A DNA stretch of 16,208 nucleotides. Origin: Saprospiraceae bacterium (GTDB lineage: Bacteria; Bacteroidota; Bacteroidia; Chitinophagales; Saprospiraceae). The notes under the pieces are model-generated. The model did no database searches. It saw nothing but the letters and a program-made list of their open reading frames with translations, and was not told the origin of the DNA. The DNA lies in assembly GCA_007125435.1 (NCBI GenBank), contig SLDF01000054.1, positions 1-16,208 of the forward strand. The letters run 5' to 3'. The position numbers and the translations under genes are program-made. This document shows, in pieces, positions 1 through 7,307 of the stretch. Every line of letters starts with the position of its first letter. Positions within the stretch are counted from its first letter, which is position 1.

Positions 1-15
1 ATTTTTCTGCAGTTT

Positions 16-355
16 GTTAGTAAGGAGCTTTTATCCCAAAAAACTTGAAAGCTTACAGTAATCTTCAAGCATAAACAGCGGAGTGGATAAAGTCCACGCA
101 GCGTAAACGTTTGAGAAAGCGAAGCGCATCTCAAACATTAAACAGCGAAGCGTAAACAACTCGCAACGCGTAACTCGCAACCGACAACTGACAACTGATT
201 CTTTGCGTGAGGGATAGTAGCGATATGAGTGGCTGACGAATGGTAAGCAGGAACAGATGTATGGGGGCGACCGGAGGAAGCCATCATACATCTTGTGACT
301 GCCCATGAGACAGCCAGGAATACAAGCGGATAGCCCGGTCCGCAAGGACACGCCC
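16..355. repeat. Dispersed intergenic repeat, copy A
   Basis: Matches copy B at the right end (from about 15945) in the same orientation, without gaps over roughly 44-158 (constant offset 15931). It holds three stem-loops kept in both copies: CTTGAA 44-49 with TTCAAG 64-69, GTGGA 83-87 with TCCAC 93-97, and GTTTGAGA 109-116 with TCTCAAAC 129-136. A heptamer array follows, then a conserved block at 204-236 (TGCGTGAGGGATAG, GGCTGACGAATGG). The far end carries GGACACGCCC (346-355) and AGCGGATAGCCCGG (325-338), which read on the minus strand as GGGCGTGTCC and CCGGGCTATCCGCT. Two minus-strand ORFs here are by-products of the repeat. I infer a non-coding dispersed repeat; the mobilising enzyme is unknown. 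Confidence 0.8.
158..199. repeat. Heptamer tandem array in copy A
   Basis: Six consecutive 7-bp units that all begin AAC, such as AACTCGC, AACGCGT, AACCGAC and AACTGAC. The unit sequences have drifted but the phase of seven is kept without a break. The corresponding place in copy B (16089-16137) has a purer array built on AACCCGC. Confidence 0.8.
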
Positions 356-370
356 AAAACCTGGACAATA

Positions 371-405
371 AAAAAAGTCCCCGGTAAAAACCAAAGGACT
401 TTTTT
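371..405 (-). terminator. Intrinsic terminator of the TPR gene
   Basis: A perfect 10-bp inverted repeat, AAAAAAGTCC (371-380) and GGACTTTTTT (396-405), around a 15-base loop. It lies 30 bases past the stop codon of the minus-strand TPR gene. A transcript from that strand would form a GC-based stem followed by a U tract; the A/T flanks are symmetric, so it could also stop plus-strand transcription coming from the repeat side. Confidence 0.85.
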
Positions 406-435
406 GATACATTTTAGATATGTGAACTCGTAGGT

Positions 436-1719
436 CTATTCCAGACTTTCAAGTTTTTCTTTATACATGTTTGATTTTTCCAGATCGTTCATACGAGCAT
501 AAATTTCTTTGAGTGCCAGAAGTGTATTTCTATCGTCAGGCTTTAATTCTTCAGCTTTTGTAAAGTAAGGTAAAGCCACCTCAAAAATCTCATTAACTCT
601 TTTTTGCTGTTCTTCAAATTTTTTCAGACCGGCTGCGCTGAAGTCTTCCTCTAAAGCTGCTAACTCCTGTGTCATGATCGCCGCTTTATTGAAATACAAT
701 GCGCCGAGGCTATAGGTGGTCTCGAAGTGGTTTGGATCCAACTCCAATGCCTTGTCATAGGTTTTCTTGGCCTTATTGAAGTACATTTCTTTTTCTTCAG
801 GGTCCTCCTTTATCTGTACTAAATTGTCATAAACATTACCAAGCGTGGAGTAAAGTGTAAGATTGTCCGGCTCTTTTTCTATAGCAATATTAAGAGCATT
901 CACCAAGTCATCCAGTTTACCCTCCTGTAGTGCCACATTGATCTCTGAGAATAGAAGGTTGACATCTTCAGGATACTTTTCACGACCTTCTTGAAGGTAC
1001 TCTTTCCCTTTTTCCATATCGCCTCTCTCTGCATAAATCTTAAAAAGGAAGTCGTACAACTCCGGCTTGTCTACGCCATTGTCTTGCAACTTTCCAATGT
1101 AATCTTCGGCAGCATCCAGATTATTCGAGCTAAATGCTGTGACTGCTACTATGTAAATTTGATTATTAAGTTCTTCTTCGTCTGCAAATGGTGAAGCTTT
1201 GCCGTTTTCCTCGATAATGTAGTGGGCATCCAGAGCAGATTTGAAGCTAGAGTAGGCATTATCCATCTCACCTGCTTGATACTCTTGAAAACCCTTGCTC
1301 AAAATACCGTTCATTGCATCTGATAAACCTTGAGCCGCATCTCTTTGGTGCCATTTTTTCTCGGCAAGATCATAAGCCTTCATATATGAGTCAAAGGCTA
1401 TGACCGGCGCATCCGGAAACTTAGGCTTATAGTTAGGGTCTAAGCTTTGTTGGACCATGTCTTGACTCACCATCTCATTGTAGATGTTTCCCCTGATGTA
1501 CCAGGCGTTGAAGTCATCTTTATATTCATCGTCTGTGATTACACCATTTATTAGGTCTTTAGCCTCGACTAACTTTGCGCTGTTGCCTGATGGATCAAGA
1601 CCAAAGCTCGACAACGCTCTTTTAGCGTTTCTTAAATCTCTTTTTGCTGTTTGTGCCTCTCCAACTACAGAAAACAAAAGAGCTGAAATCAATAAAACCG
1701 ATAGTTTAAATCGTAGCAT
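436..1719 (-). CDS. Exported tetratricopeptide-repeat protein
   Basis: 427 residues. The N-terminus is a Sec-type signal peptide: a basic start (MLRFK), a hydrophobic run to about residue 19, and a probable cleavage after GEA near residue 22. The mature protein is acidic and almost wholly helical. TPR-like helix pairs are clearest in the C-terminal half, around residues 250-345 (segments NLTLYSTLGNVYDN and HFETTYSLGALYFNKA with ALELDPN between) and again near 380-420. It is probably periplasmic or outer-membrane associated and probably mediates protein contacts; no catalytic motif is visible. It lies 115 bp downstream of gyrA on the same strand, with no terminator between them, so read-through is possible. 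A weak TATTTTG at 1783-1789 could give it its own promoter. It ends at the strong terminator at 371-405. Specific function unknown. Confidence 0.9.
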   Translation of the reverse strand: MLRFKLSVLLISALLFSVVGEAQTAKRDLRNAKRALSSFGLDPSGNSAKLVEAKDLINGVITDDEYKDDFNAWYIRGNIYNEMVSQDMVQQSLDPNYKPKFPDAPVIAFDSYMKAYDLAEKKWHQRDAAQGLSDAMNGILSKGFQEYQAGEMDNAYSSFKSALDAHYIIEENGKASPFADEEELNNQIYIVAVTAFSSNNLDAAEDYIGKLQDNGVDKPELYDFLFKIYAERGDMEKGKEYLQEGREKYPEDVNLLFSEINVALQEGKLDDLVNALNIAIEKEPDNLTLYSTLGNVYDNLVQIKEDPEEKEMYFNKAKKTYDKALELDPNHFETTYSLGALYFNKAAIMTQELAALEEDFSAAGLKKFEEQQKRVNEIFEVALPYFTKAEELKPDDRNTLLALKEIYARMNDLEKSNMYKEKLESLE

Positions 1720-1834
1720 ATTCTATATGATTTTTTTGAGTTAGAAATTTCTTACATACTTGCTAATACTATTAAGACGGAGCAAAATACAAATTGTTTA
1801 CAAAATCCTCAATGCTAATACTAAGTGTTTTTAT

Positions 1835-4321
1835 TTACTCTTCCTCTCCGTGATGTTCGCTTTCGGCAACATCATCTTCCTCTCTTTCGTGGACTACAGT
1901 AACATCTGCTATCTCATCACCTTTAGAAAGTTTAATGGCTCTTACGCCTGATGTCGCACGTCCCATGACTCTGATATCACTGACGTGTATCCTGATGACG
2001 ATACCAGATTTATTTGTTATCATCAAGTCATCCTCCTCCAGTACACCTTTTATAGCTATGAGATCTCCGGTCTTATCACTGATATTCATAGTCTTTACAC
2101 CTTTACCACCTCTATTGGTGATGCGATAGTCATCAAGGATTGAGCGTTTAGCCTGACCTTTTGCAGAGACTACGAGGAGAGTAGTGGCCTTATCTTCCGG
2201 ATCTATACATACCATGCCTACCACAGCGTCTTTAGCTCCATTAAGCGTTATAGCTTTGACACCGGCTGCTGTCCTTCCCATAGATCTTATGGCCGATTCA
2301 TTAAAGCGTATAGCGCGCCCGACCTTGTTTGCTATGACAATATCGTTCGTACCATTAGTGAGCTTTGCTTCCAGGAGCTGGTCACCGTCTTTGATTGTGA
2401 TGGCATTGATACCATTGGTTCGCGGCCTGGAAAACTCTTCTACCAGGGTCTTCTTCATGATACCATTCCTCGTACAGAAAACGATATGATTATTGTTGAT
2501 AAAGTCTTCATCCATCAAATCCTTGATAATGATATATGCTTTCACATTGTCATCCTGAGGAATCGATATGATGTTTTGAATGGCTCTGCCCGTAGACCCT
2601 TTAGATGCTTCGGGTATTTCATAGACCCTCACCCAGAAACACTTACCCTGCTCGGTGAAGAGCAGCAACCAATTGTGCGAAGTCGCGGTAAATATATGCT
2701 CAATGAAGTCCTCATTGCGTGTCTTCGACCCGCGAGAGCCTCTTCCTCCTCTGGACTGCGTCTTATACTCTGATATCTTTGTTCGCTTGATATACCCCAA
2801 GTGAGAAATAGTAACCACTACTTCGTCATCCTGAATCATATCTTCGATGCTGATCTCTCCGTCAGCATGCATGATATCTGTGCGTCGTTCATCACCATAT
2901 TTTTCTTTGACTTCGACCAGTTCTTCTTTGACGATCTCTCGCTGAAGCTCTTCGCTGGCCAATATGGATTTATAGTATTCGATCTTCTTGAGGAGTCCTT
3001 CGTATTCTTCCTTGATCTTGTCTCTTTCCAGTCCTGTCAATCGCTGCAGACGCATATCAAGTATGGCTCTGGCCTGGATCTCACTCAAGTTAAATGTTGA
3101 CATTAATCCCGTGCGCGCTTCTTCAGGTGTCTGAGAGCCACGTATCAGCGCGATCACCTCATCGAGATTATCCAGCGCTATTAATAAGCCCTCCAGGATA
3201 TGAGCCCTTTCTTCAGCTTTGCGCAGTTCATACTGCGTTCTTCTGACTATGACCTCCACTCTAAACTTGATGAACTCCTCAATCATGTCCTTCAGTGTGA
3301 GCGTCATAGGTCGTCCATTGACCAGAGCAACATTATTGACGCCGTATGATGTTTGTAGCGGCGTGTACTTATATAGCTGGCTGAGGATTACCTTTCCGAT
3401 CGCATCTCTTTTCAGCTCTATGACAATACGTAGACCATTGCGATCTGATTCGTCACGGACGTCGGAGATACCGACTATTTTCTCGTTTTGTACCAGCTCA
3501 GCTATTTTGACGATAAGCTGAGCTTTATTGACCTGATAAGGTATTTCATTGACAATGATAATATCGCGGTTGCCGTCATTTTCAATGGTCGCTTTAGCTC
3601 TTAAGACCACTCGACCACGCCCAGTCTCGAAGGCTTCTTTCACGCCTTCTACACCGTATATAGTACCTCCCGTAGGAAAGTCAGGCGCTTTGATGTGCTG
3701 CATGAGCCCTTCTGTCGTGATCTCCGGATTATCCACTGTCGCGTTGATACCATCTATAACCTCGGATAGATTGTGAGGCAACATATTGGTCGCCATACCC
3801 ACGGCTATACCAGATGCACCATTAACCAATAGATTAGGTATTTTTGACGGTAATACAGTCGGCTCTTCTAGTGTGTCATCAAAGTTGAGCGCAAAGTCAA
3901 CAGTCTCCTTATCTATATCCGCAAGTATATCGTCAGATATTCTTCTCAGCCTTGCTTCTGTATACCTCATCGCTGCCGGAGAGTCACCGTCCATAGACCC
4001 AAAGTTACCCTGGCCATCCACCAGAGGATACCTTAGTGACCAATCCTGAGCCATCCTTACCATGGTGTCATAAACTGAGGAGTCACCGTGCGGGTGATAC
4101 TTACCGAGCACCTCCCCTACTATTCTCGCTGACTTCTTATGTGCTTTATTATAGGTCAATCCCAGCGAATGCATTCCATACAGCACCCTGCGATGCACCG
4201 GCTTCATACCATCTCTCACATCGGGTAGCGCCCGGGATACGATAACAGACATTGAATAATCAATATAGGCCGACTTCATCTGCTCCTCTATATTGACCGG
4301 TATTATCTTTTTCGTTGACAT
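1835..4321 (-). CDS. gyrA: DNA gyrase subunit A
   Basis: 828 residues, normal length for GyrA. The subunit breaks and rejoins DNA during ATP-driven negative supercoiling by the GyrA2GyrB2 enzyme. The winged-helix/tower core opens with VNIEEQMKSAYIDYSMSVIV. The quinolone-determining region reads GKYHPHGDSSVYDT with S81 and D85 at the positions of E. coli S83 and D87, so neither common resistance change is present. The catalytic tyrosine is Y120 in AAMRYTEARL. The C-terminal half is the beta-pinwheel DNA-wrapping domain; its GyrA box reads QSRGGRG instead of the usual Q(R/K)RGG(R/K)G. The box and wrapping blades argue for GyrA over ParC. The tail is strongly acidic (EREEDDVAESEHHGEEE). gyrB is not in the window. 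Transcription starts from a clear Bacteroidota promoter at 4390-4421, leaving a leader of about 60 nt. Confidence 0.98.
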   Translation of the reverse strand: MSTKKIIPVNIEEQMKSAYIDYSMSVIVSRALPDVRDGMKPVHRRVLYGMHSLGLTYNKAHKKSARIVGEVLGKYHPHGDSSVYDTMVRMAQDWSLRYPLVDGQGNFGSMDGDSPAAMRYTEARLRRISDDILADIDKETVDFALNFDDTLEEPTVLPSKIPNLLVNGASGIAVGMATNMLPHNLSEVIDGINATVDNPEITTEGLMQHIKAPDFPTGGTIYGVEGVKEAFETGRGRVVLRAKATIENDGNRDIIIVNEIPYQVNKAQLIVKIAELVQNEKIVGISDVRDESDRNGLRIVIELKRDAIGKVILSQLYKYTPLQTSYGVNNVALVNGRPMTLTLKDMIEEFIKFRVEVIVRRTQYELRKAEERAHILEGLLIALDNLDEVIALIRGSQTPEEARTGLMSTFNLSEIQARAILDMRLQRLTGLERDKIKEEYEGLLKKIEYYKSILASEELQREIVKEELVEVKEKYGDERRTDIMHADGEISIEDMIQDDEVVVTISHLGYIKRTKISEYKTQSRGGRGSRGSKTRNEDFIEHIFTATSHNWLLLFTEQGKCFWVRVYEIPEASKGSTGRAIQNIISIPQDDNVKAYIIIKDLMDEDFINNNHIVFCTRNGIMKKTLVEEFSRPRTNGINAITIKDGDQLLEAKLTNGTNDIVIANKVGRAIRFNESAIRSMGRTAAGVKAITLNGAKDAVVGMVCIDPEDKATTLLVVSAKGQAKRSILDDYRITNRGGKGVKTMNISDKTGDLIAIKGVLEEDDLMITNKSGIVIRIHVSDIRVMGRATSGVRAIKLSKGDEIADVTVVHEREEDDVAESEHHGEEE

Positions 4322-4389
4322 ATTGTGTTTTAAATAATCAAATAATTAATATACGTTTCTTTTGTAATATCTACCGTCAAAAACGCATG

Positions 4390-4421
4390 CAAAGATACAA
4401 AATGAAAGTGCACATATCAAA
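4390..4421 (-). promoter_or_regulatory. gyrA promoter, Bacteroidota sigma-A type
   Basis: On the minus strand the region reads TTTG (4418-4421), a 20-bp spacer, then TATCTTTG (4390-4397). This fits the Bacteroidota consensus TTTG / TAnnTTTG. The start point would fall near 4383, about 60 bases before the gyrA ATG. Confidence 0.75.
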
Positions 4422-4559
4422 TATTTTCTAATTTGATTTCAACCCGGCTTTTGACGTTTGAAAGGCAATGTCTTTATTAGTGATAGATGTTTGGAGAATC
4501 ATCAGAAATTTGATGACGTCTTGCATAGATTAGCCCTCTCTATTTAATAATTTGACTTT

Positions 4560-4680
4560 GGGCGTGCCCCCTCCCCAGTGCGAGTTTATACCAATTTATT
4601 AAAAAATAAAGCGTGGGGAGGGGTCGCGCTATCCGCTGTACGCCCTGCGGTTGTGCCGCTCCTATCGCTCACGCAGCAGA
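4560..4680 (+). repeat. Compact member of the dispersed repeat family
   Basis: Carries the same landmarks as the distal part of copy A, here on the plus strand: GGGCGTGCCCC at 4560-4570, GCTATCCGCT at 4628-4637 and CCTATCGCTCACGCA at 4661-4675. Between the first two lies a perfect 10-bp inverted repeat, CCCCTCCCCA (4568-4577) and TGGGGAGGGG (4614-4623), in place of the short GTCC/GGAC stem of copy A. The heptamer array and the three upstream stem-loops are missing, so this is a shorter or truncated form. Confidence 0.6.
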
Positions 4681-4770
4681 GCATGTCATGATGAAATAAG
4701 TGTCGTCAAGAAGGTCGTCGACCAATTGCACATAATTGGTTCAACCGGCATTATGCACTAGGGTTTCGTA

Positions 4771-4882
4771 GTGAGGGTTTCAATGGCGATAAAATAAGTG
4801 ATTTCGCGATTGAATCATAGTCACCCCTATGGTGAATGAGCGAAATCAAGCAAAGCGCCTTATTTTGAAGCCATTTACTCAC
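4771..4882. repeat. Long imperfect stem-loop element (MITE-like)
   Basis: Four nested pairs in register: GTGAG 4771-4775 with CTCAC 4878-4882, AATGGC 4782-4787 with GCCATT 4870-4875, AAAATAAG 4791-4798 with CTTATTTT 4859-4866, and TGATTTCGC 4799-4807 with GCGAAATCA 4840-4848. The central loop has its own CACC/GGTG hairpin (4822-4834). It could be a miniature non-autonomous transposable element or a structured RNA. No protein is encoded inside and no target duplication is obvious. Confidence 0.6.
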
Positions 4883-4897
4883 GCTGTTTTGTTTTCT

Positions 4898-5149
4898 TTA
4901 TTTGCGTTCGTGAATCTCCTTCGTCGATTTTAAGCCGTAATAGAAATCGCTAATGCATAATGCGGGTTCAATTTTATTGTTCATTTCAAATTGTATCAGT
5001 GCTTCGGGGCGGGTGACGTTGATCAGCGGAGCTATACCAAAATTGGCAAAGTATTTAGTACACATTGAGCTTTGTAGAGAAGGGCAAAGCCGACAATAAT
5101 AAAAGAAACAATTTGACACTGAACAAACTATACCCAAACATATATTCAT
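4898..5149 (-). CDS. Doubtful 83-residue ORF, unrecognised
   Basis: I do not recognise this protein. The first third is cysteine-rich and unlike a normal N-terminus (CLGIVCSVSNCFFYYC). From the internal Met of MCTKYFANFG onward (about 55 residues) the composition is more protein-like, ending in DFYYGLKSTKEIHERK. Its annotated start lies about 10 bases from the -7 box of the oppositely directed ubiE promoter. It may be a small gene, a relic of a larger one, or a chance ORF in repeat-rich DNA; chance or relic is more likely. Confidence 0.15.
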   Translation of the reverse strand: MNICLGIVCSVSNCFFYYCRLCPSLQSSMCTKYFANFGIAPLINVTRPEALIQFEMNNKIEPALCISDFYYGLKSTKEIHERK

Positions 5150-5158
5150 AACTTATGT

Positions 5159-5166
5159 TACTTTTG
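5159..5166 (+). promoter_or_regulatory. ubiE -7 promoter box
   Basis: TACTTTTG matches TAnnTTTG. A start point near 5173 would leave a leader of about 26 nt before the TTG start of ubiE. No TTTG is visible at the usual distance upstream, so the call rests on the -7 box alone. Confidence 0.5.
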
Positions 5167-5198
5167 CGGTCAAATTCAGGGATTTACAAAGCATACAA

Positions 5199-5930
5199 TT
5201 GAAAGAAGTAACACCATATAACGAAAAGGAAGAAAGTAAAAAGGGTCAGGTCTCCAGAATGTTCAATAAGATTGCCCCTTACTATGACTTCTTAAATCAC
5301 TTCCTGTCACTCGGTATAGATCGCTCGTGGCGAAGGAAAGCCATCAAAGAACTTAAGAGCCATGAACCACTAGAACTGATCGTAGATATCGCTACCGGTA
5401 CAGCAGATTTAGCTTTGGAGACAGCTAAGCGGATTGATGTCAAGCAGATTATCGGCGTTGATATTGCTCAAGAGATGCTCGATATCGGACGCAAAAAAAT
5501 TGATAAAAAAGCATTAGGAGAAACCATATCTCTAGAACTGGGTGATTCCGAAGATCTTAGATTTGAAGACTCATCAGTAGATGCGGTCACAGTTGCCTTT
5601 GGTGTACGTAATTTTGAGAATGTAAGCAAGGGCTTATCAGAGATTTATCGGGTTTTGAAACCCGGGGCCCTGCTTATCGTCATTGAATTTTCAAAGCCTC
5701 GCATTTTTCCTCTCAAGCAATTATACCATTTTTATTTTAAGAACGTTCTACCTTTTATTGGAAGGATTACGTCCAAAGATCCGAAAGCTTACAGGTACTT
5801 ATATGAGTCTGTTCAGGCCTTTCCGGATGGTAGACAATTCACAGAATTACTGGAAAAAGAAGGCTTCAAAAATTGCACGTGGAAGCCTTTAACTTTGGGA
5901 ATATGCAGTATTTACACAGGTACAAAATGA
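5199..5930 (+). CDS. ubiE: Demethylmenaquinone methyltransferase (UbiE/MenG)
   Basis: 243 residues, usual length for UbiE/COQ5 enzymes. It performs the last step of menaquinone synthesis, SAM-dependent C-methylation of demethylmenaquinone; as Bacteroidota rely on menaquinone, MenG is the apt role. Family blocks are present in order: VSRMFNKIAPYYDFLNHFLS with GIDRSWRRK (19-47), the SAM-binding motif VDIATGTAD (62-70), the acidic ribose-binding strand IIGVDIA (84-90), AFGVRNFEN (133-141), YRVLKPGALLIVIEFSKP, and the C-terminal SYNSYW-like part replaced by YRYLYESVQAFPDG. The reading starts at TTG: no in-frame ATG lies between the promoter box and the conserved VTPY block, and that block begins four residues in. 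Its stop overlaps the porT ATG (ATGA). Confidence 0.95.
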   Translation: MKEVTPYNEKEESKKGQVSRMFNKIAPYYDFLNHFLSLGIDRSWRRKAIKELKSHEPLELIVDIATGTADLALETAKRIDVKQIIGVDIAQEMLDIGRKKIDKKALGETISLELGDSEDLRFEDSSVDAVTVAFGVRNFENVSKGLSEIYRVLKPGALLIVIEFSKPRIFPLKQLYHFYFKNVLPFIGRITSKDPKAYRYLYESVQAFPDGRQFTELLEKEGFKNCTWKPLTLGICSIYTGTK

Positions 5931-6631
5931 TGAGACTAATAGCCATACTAGTGATTTTTGGCTTCTGTACGGGTTTGTCAGCTCAAAATTATGGAGGATC
6001 AAACTTCAATTATCAAAGTTTTAAAGCCAAGCAATATTACTTTGGTATCACATTGGCCTACAACACTTCCAATTACAATGTCTTCAGGTCGCAGCAATTT
6101 CTCGAGGAAAGTGATGTCACACGGATAGAGTCCATCCGCGGCCCAGGATTAAATTTGGGTCTCGTCACCAACTTGAAAATCGGTAATTATTTTGATATCA
6201 GGTTTTTGCCCACTCTGAGCTTTGCGACGAGAAATTTGAATTATGTCATTCCTACTGCTGACAGACCTGACTTCGAACGTAAGCTAGATCCGGTTTTTGT
6301 GGAAACACCGCTTCAATTCAGATACAAATCCGATGCGTACAATGATATGAAGATGTTTGTCCTCGGAGGTATTAAATATGCTTTTGACGTGTCCAGTCAG
6401 TCACGTACGCGTCTGGAGAGATCCCTGGTAAGGATAGCGCCTTCAGATTTTGCACTTGAAGTTGGCTTTGGTTTCCAATTCTTTTTCCCATATTTTATCT
6501 TCTCACCGGAGCTGAAGTTTTCTCAGGGTTTGGCAAACACAGTTATCTACAATCAAAACCTATCTACGTCCACTGTTTTGGATAAAGTGTATAGTAGAGC
6601 ATTTACATTAAGCTTACACTTCGAAGGGTAA
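5927..6631 (+). CDS. porT: PorT-family protein of the type IX secretion system
   Basis: 234 residues from the ATG that overlaps the ubiE stop (ATGA); a second ATG follows directly at 5930 and could equally be used. P. gingivalis PorT is of similar length. Residues 1-19 form a signal peptide (MMRLIAILVIFGFCTGLSA) with cleavage before QNYGG. The rest is rich in alternating aromatic and polar beta-strands (YYFGITLAYNTSNY, GLNLGLVTNLKIGNYFDIRFLPTLSF, FALEVGFGFQFFFPYFIFSPELKFSQG), ending in FTLSLHFEG as expected of an outer-membrane beta-barrel. PorT/SprT is needed for type IX secretion of proteins with C-terminal targeting domains and for gliding in motile relatives. The coupling to ubiE suggests co-transcription; a functional link between the two is not evident. 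Confidence 0.88.
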   Translation: MMRLIAILVIFGFCTGLSAQNYGGSNFNYQSFKAKQYYFGITLAYNTSNYNVFRSQQFLEESDVTRIESIRGPGLNLGLVTNLKIGNYFDIRFLPTLSFATRNLNYVIPTADRPDFERKLDPVFVETPLQFRYKSDAYNDMKMFVLGGIKYAFDVSSQSRTRLERSLVRIAPSDFALEVGFGFQFFFPYFIFSPELKFSQGLANTVIYNQNLSTSTVLDKVYSRAFTLSLHFEG

Positions 6632-6662
6632 GACCTGGCGATTTTACGTCACATCAGATAGT

Positions 6663-7256
6663 CTACACTTGAATCTCTTCAAGACGCAGCTTGGTATAAG
6701 CGGTTAACTCCGGGAAAAACTCCATGAATGCAGCCTCTATTTCAAAGTATTTCTTATCGAGAATAGCATTAGCCTGACCAAAATTATTGTCAAACTTAGC
6801 TCGTCGACTCAGGTGGTCAAAGGTGATCTCCAGACTACTCCTCTGACCAAATGACATGAGCCAGTCATGAGCCATCATATCTCCTATCGCGTGATGTATT
6901 CTCTTTGGTAAATAAGGCAAGGCATTCTTGATAAAAACGTATTGTCTTTTACAAAAAGCATCCAATGGCTCCTTATCAGAAAAAGTTGTCCACTTCGTCG
7001 AAAGGAAATGGTCAAAATAAATATCAGATGCGACGGAGGCATATCGACCAAGATCATCCGCCAGTAATCTATTGAGCGCCAGGATCACAGGGTGACTATC
7101 CGTATATTGGTCTATCCAACGGTGAATCCGAATACCATTTTGAAGATGGTCAGGCAGTGCTTTCACTTCAGCTGCTGACATCATATCACAGAAGAGATTA
7201 CCGGGAAGAATATCTTCACGATCAAATGACAAAAATGTATGTGCTAAATGATTCAA
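6663..7256 (-). CDS. DUF479 / acyl-carrier-protein phosphodiesterase-like protein
   Basis: 197 residues, about the length of E. coli AcpH. AcpH removes the 4'-phosphopantetheine arm from acyl carrier protein using a divalent metal. The family pattern is intact: MNHLAHTFLSF at the start, PGNLFCDM (D24, at the same number as a conserved acidic residue of AcpH), LPDHLQNGIRIHRWIDQYTDSHP (34-56), then the metal-ligand-type segment SDIYFDHFLSTKW (77-89). The usual ADF after GNL is CDM here. The fold belongs with the HD superfamily. It converges on porT with a 31-bp gap and diverges from ychF, so it is a single-gene unit. Actual substrate in Bacteroidota is not proven; this is homology from memory. 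Confidence 0.85.
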   Translation of the reverse strand: MNHLAHTFLSFDREDILPGNLFCDMMSAAEVKALPDHLQNGIRIHRWIDQYTDSHPVILALNRLLADDLGRYASVASDIYFDHFLSTKWTTFSDKEPLDAFCKRQYVFIKNALPYLPKRIHHAIGDMMAHDWLMSFGQRSSLEITFDHLSRRAKFDNNFGQANAILDKKYFEIEAAFMEFFPELTAYTKLRLEEIQV

Positions 7257-7270
7257 CTAGTCTGTTTTTA

Positions 7271-7307
7271 TTTTGTACATAGAGATTAAAGATAAAAATT
7301 ATCTTTG
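7271..7307 (+). promoter_or_regulatory. ychF promoter
   Basis: TATCTTTG at 7300-7307 is a consensus -7 box; TTTTG at 7271-7275 is the nearest upstream box, with a rather long 24-bp spacer. The start point would be near 7314, some 20 bases before the ychF ATG. Confidence 0.6.

Larger units (their letters stand above)
4322..5198. other. 877-bp intergenic region between gyrA and ubiE
   Basis: Gap between two divergent genes. It holds the gyrA promoter (4390-4421), a compact relative of the end repeats (4560-4680), a small hairpin ACCAATT 4721-4727 with AATTGGT 4734-4740, a long stem-loop element (4771-4882), a doubtful minus-strand ORF (4898-5149) and the -7 box of ubiE (5159-5166). Most of it looks like accumulated repeat DNA and not a decayed gene; I found no tRNA or transposase. 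Confidence 0.7.

Noticed and set aside
31..368. Two overlapping minus-strand ORFs (108 and 76 codons)
   Set aside because: They lie wholly in dispersed repeat copy A and follow its stem-loops and heptamers; no protein family features.
4070..4090. Quinolone-resistance change in gyrA
   Set aside because: S81 and D85 are the susceptible residues.
2184..4245. Several plus-strand ORFs of 69-101 codons within gyrA
   Set aside because: Antisense shadows of a strongly conserved gene, without promoters or recognisable domains.
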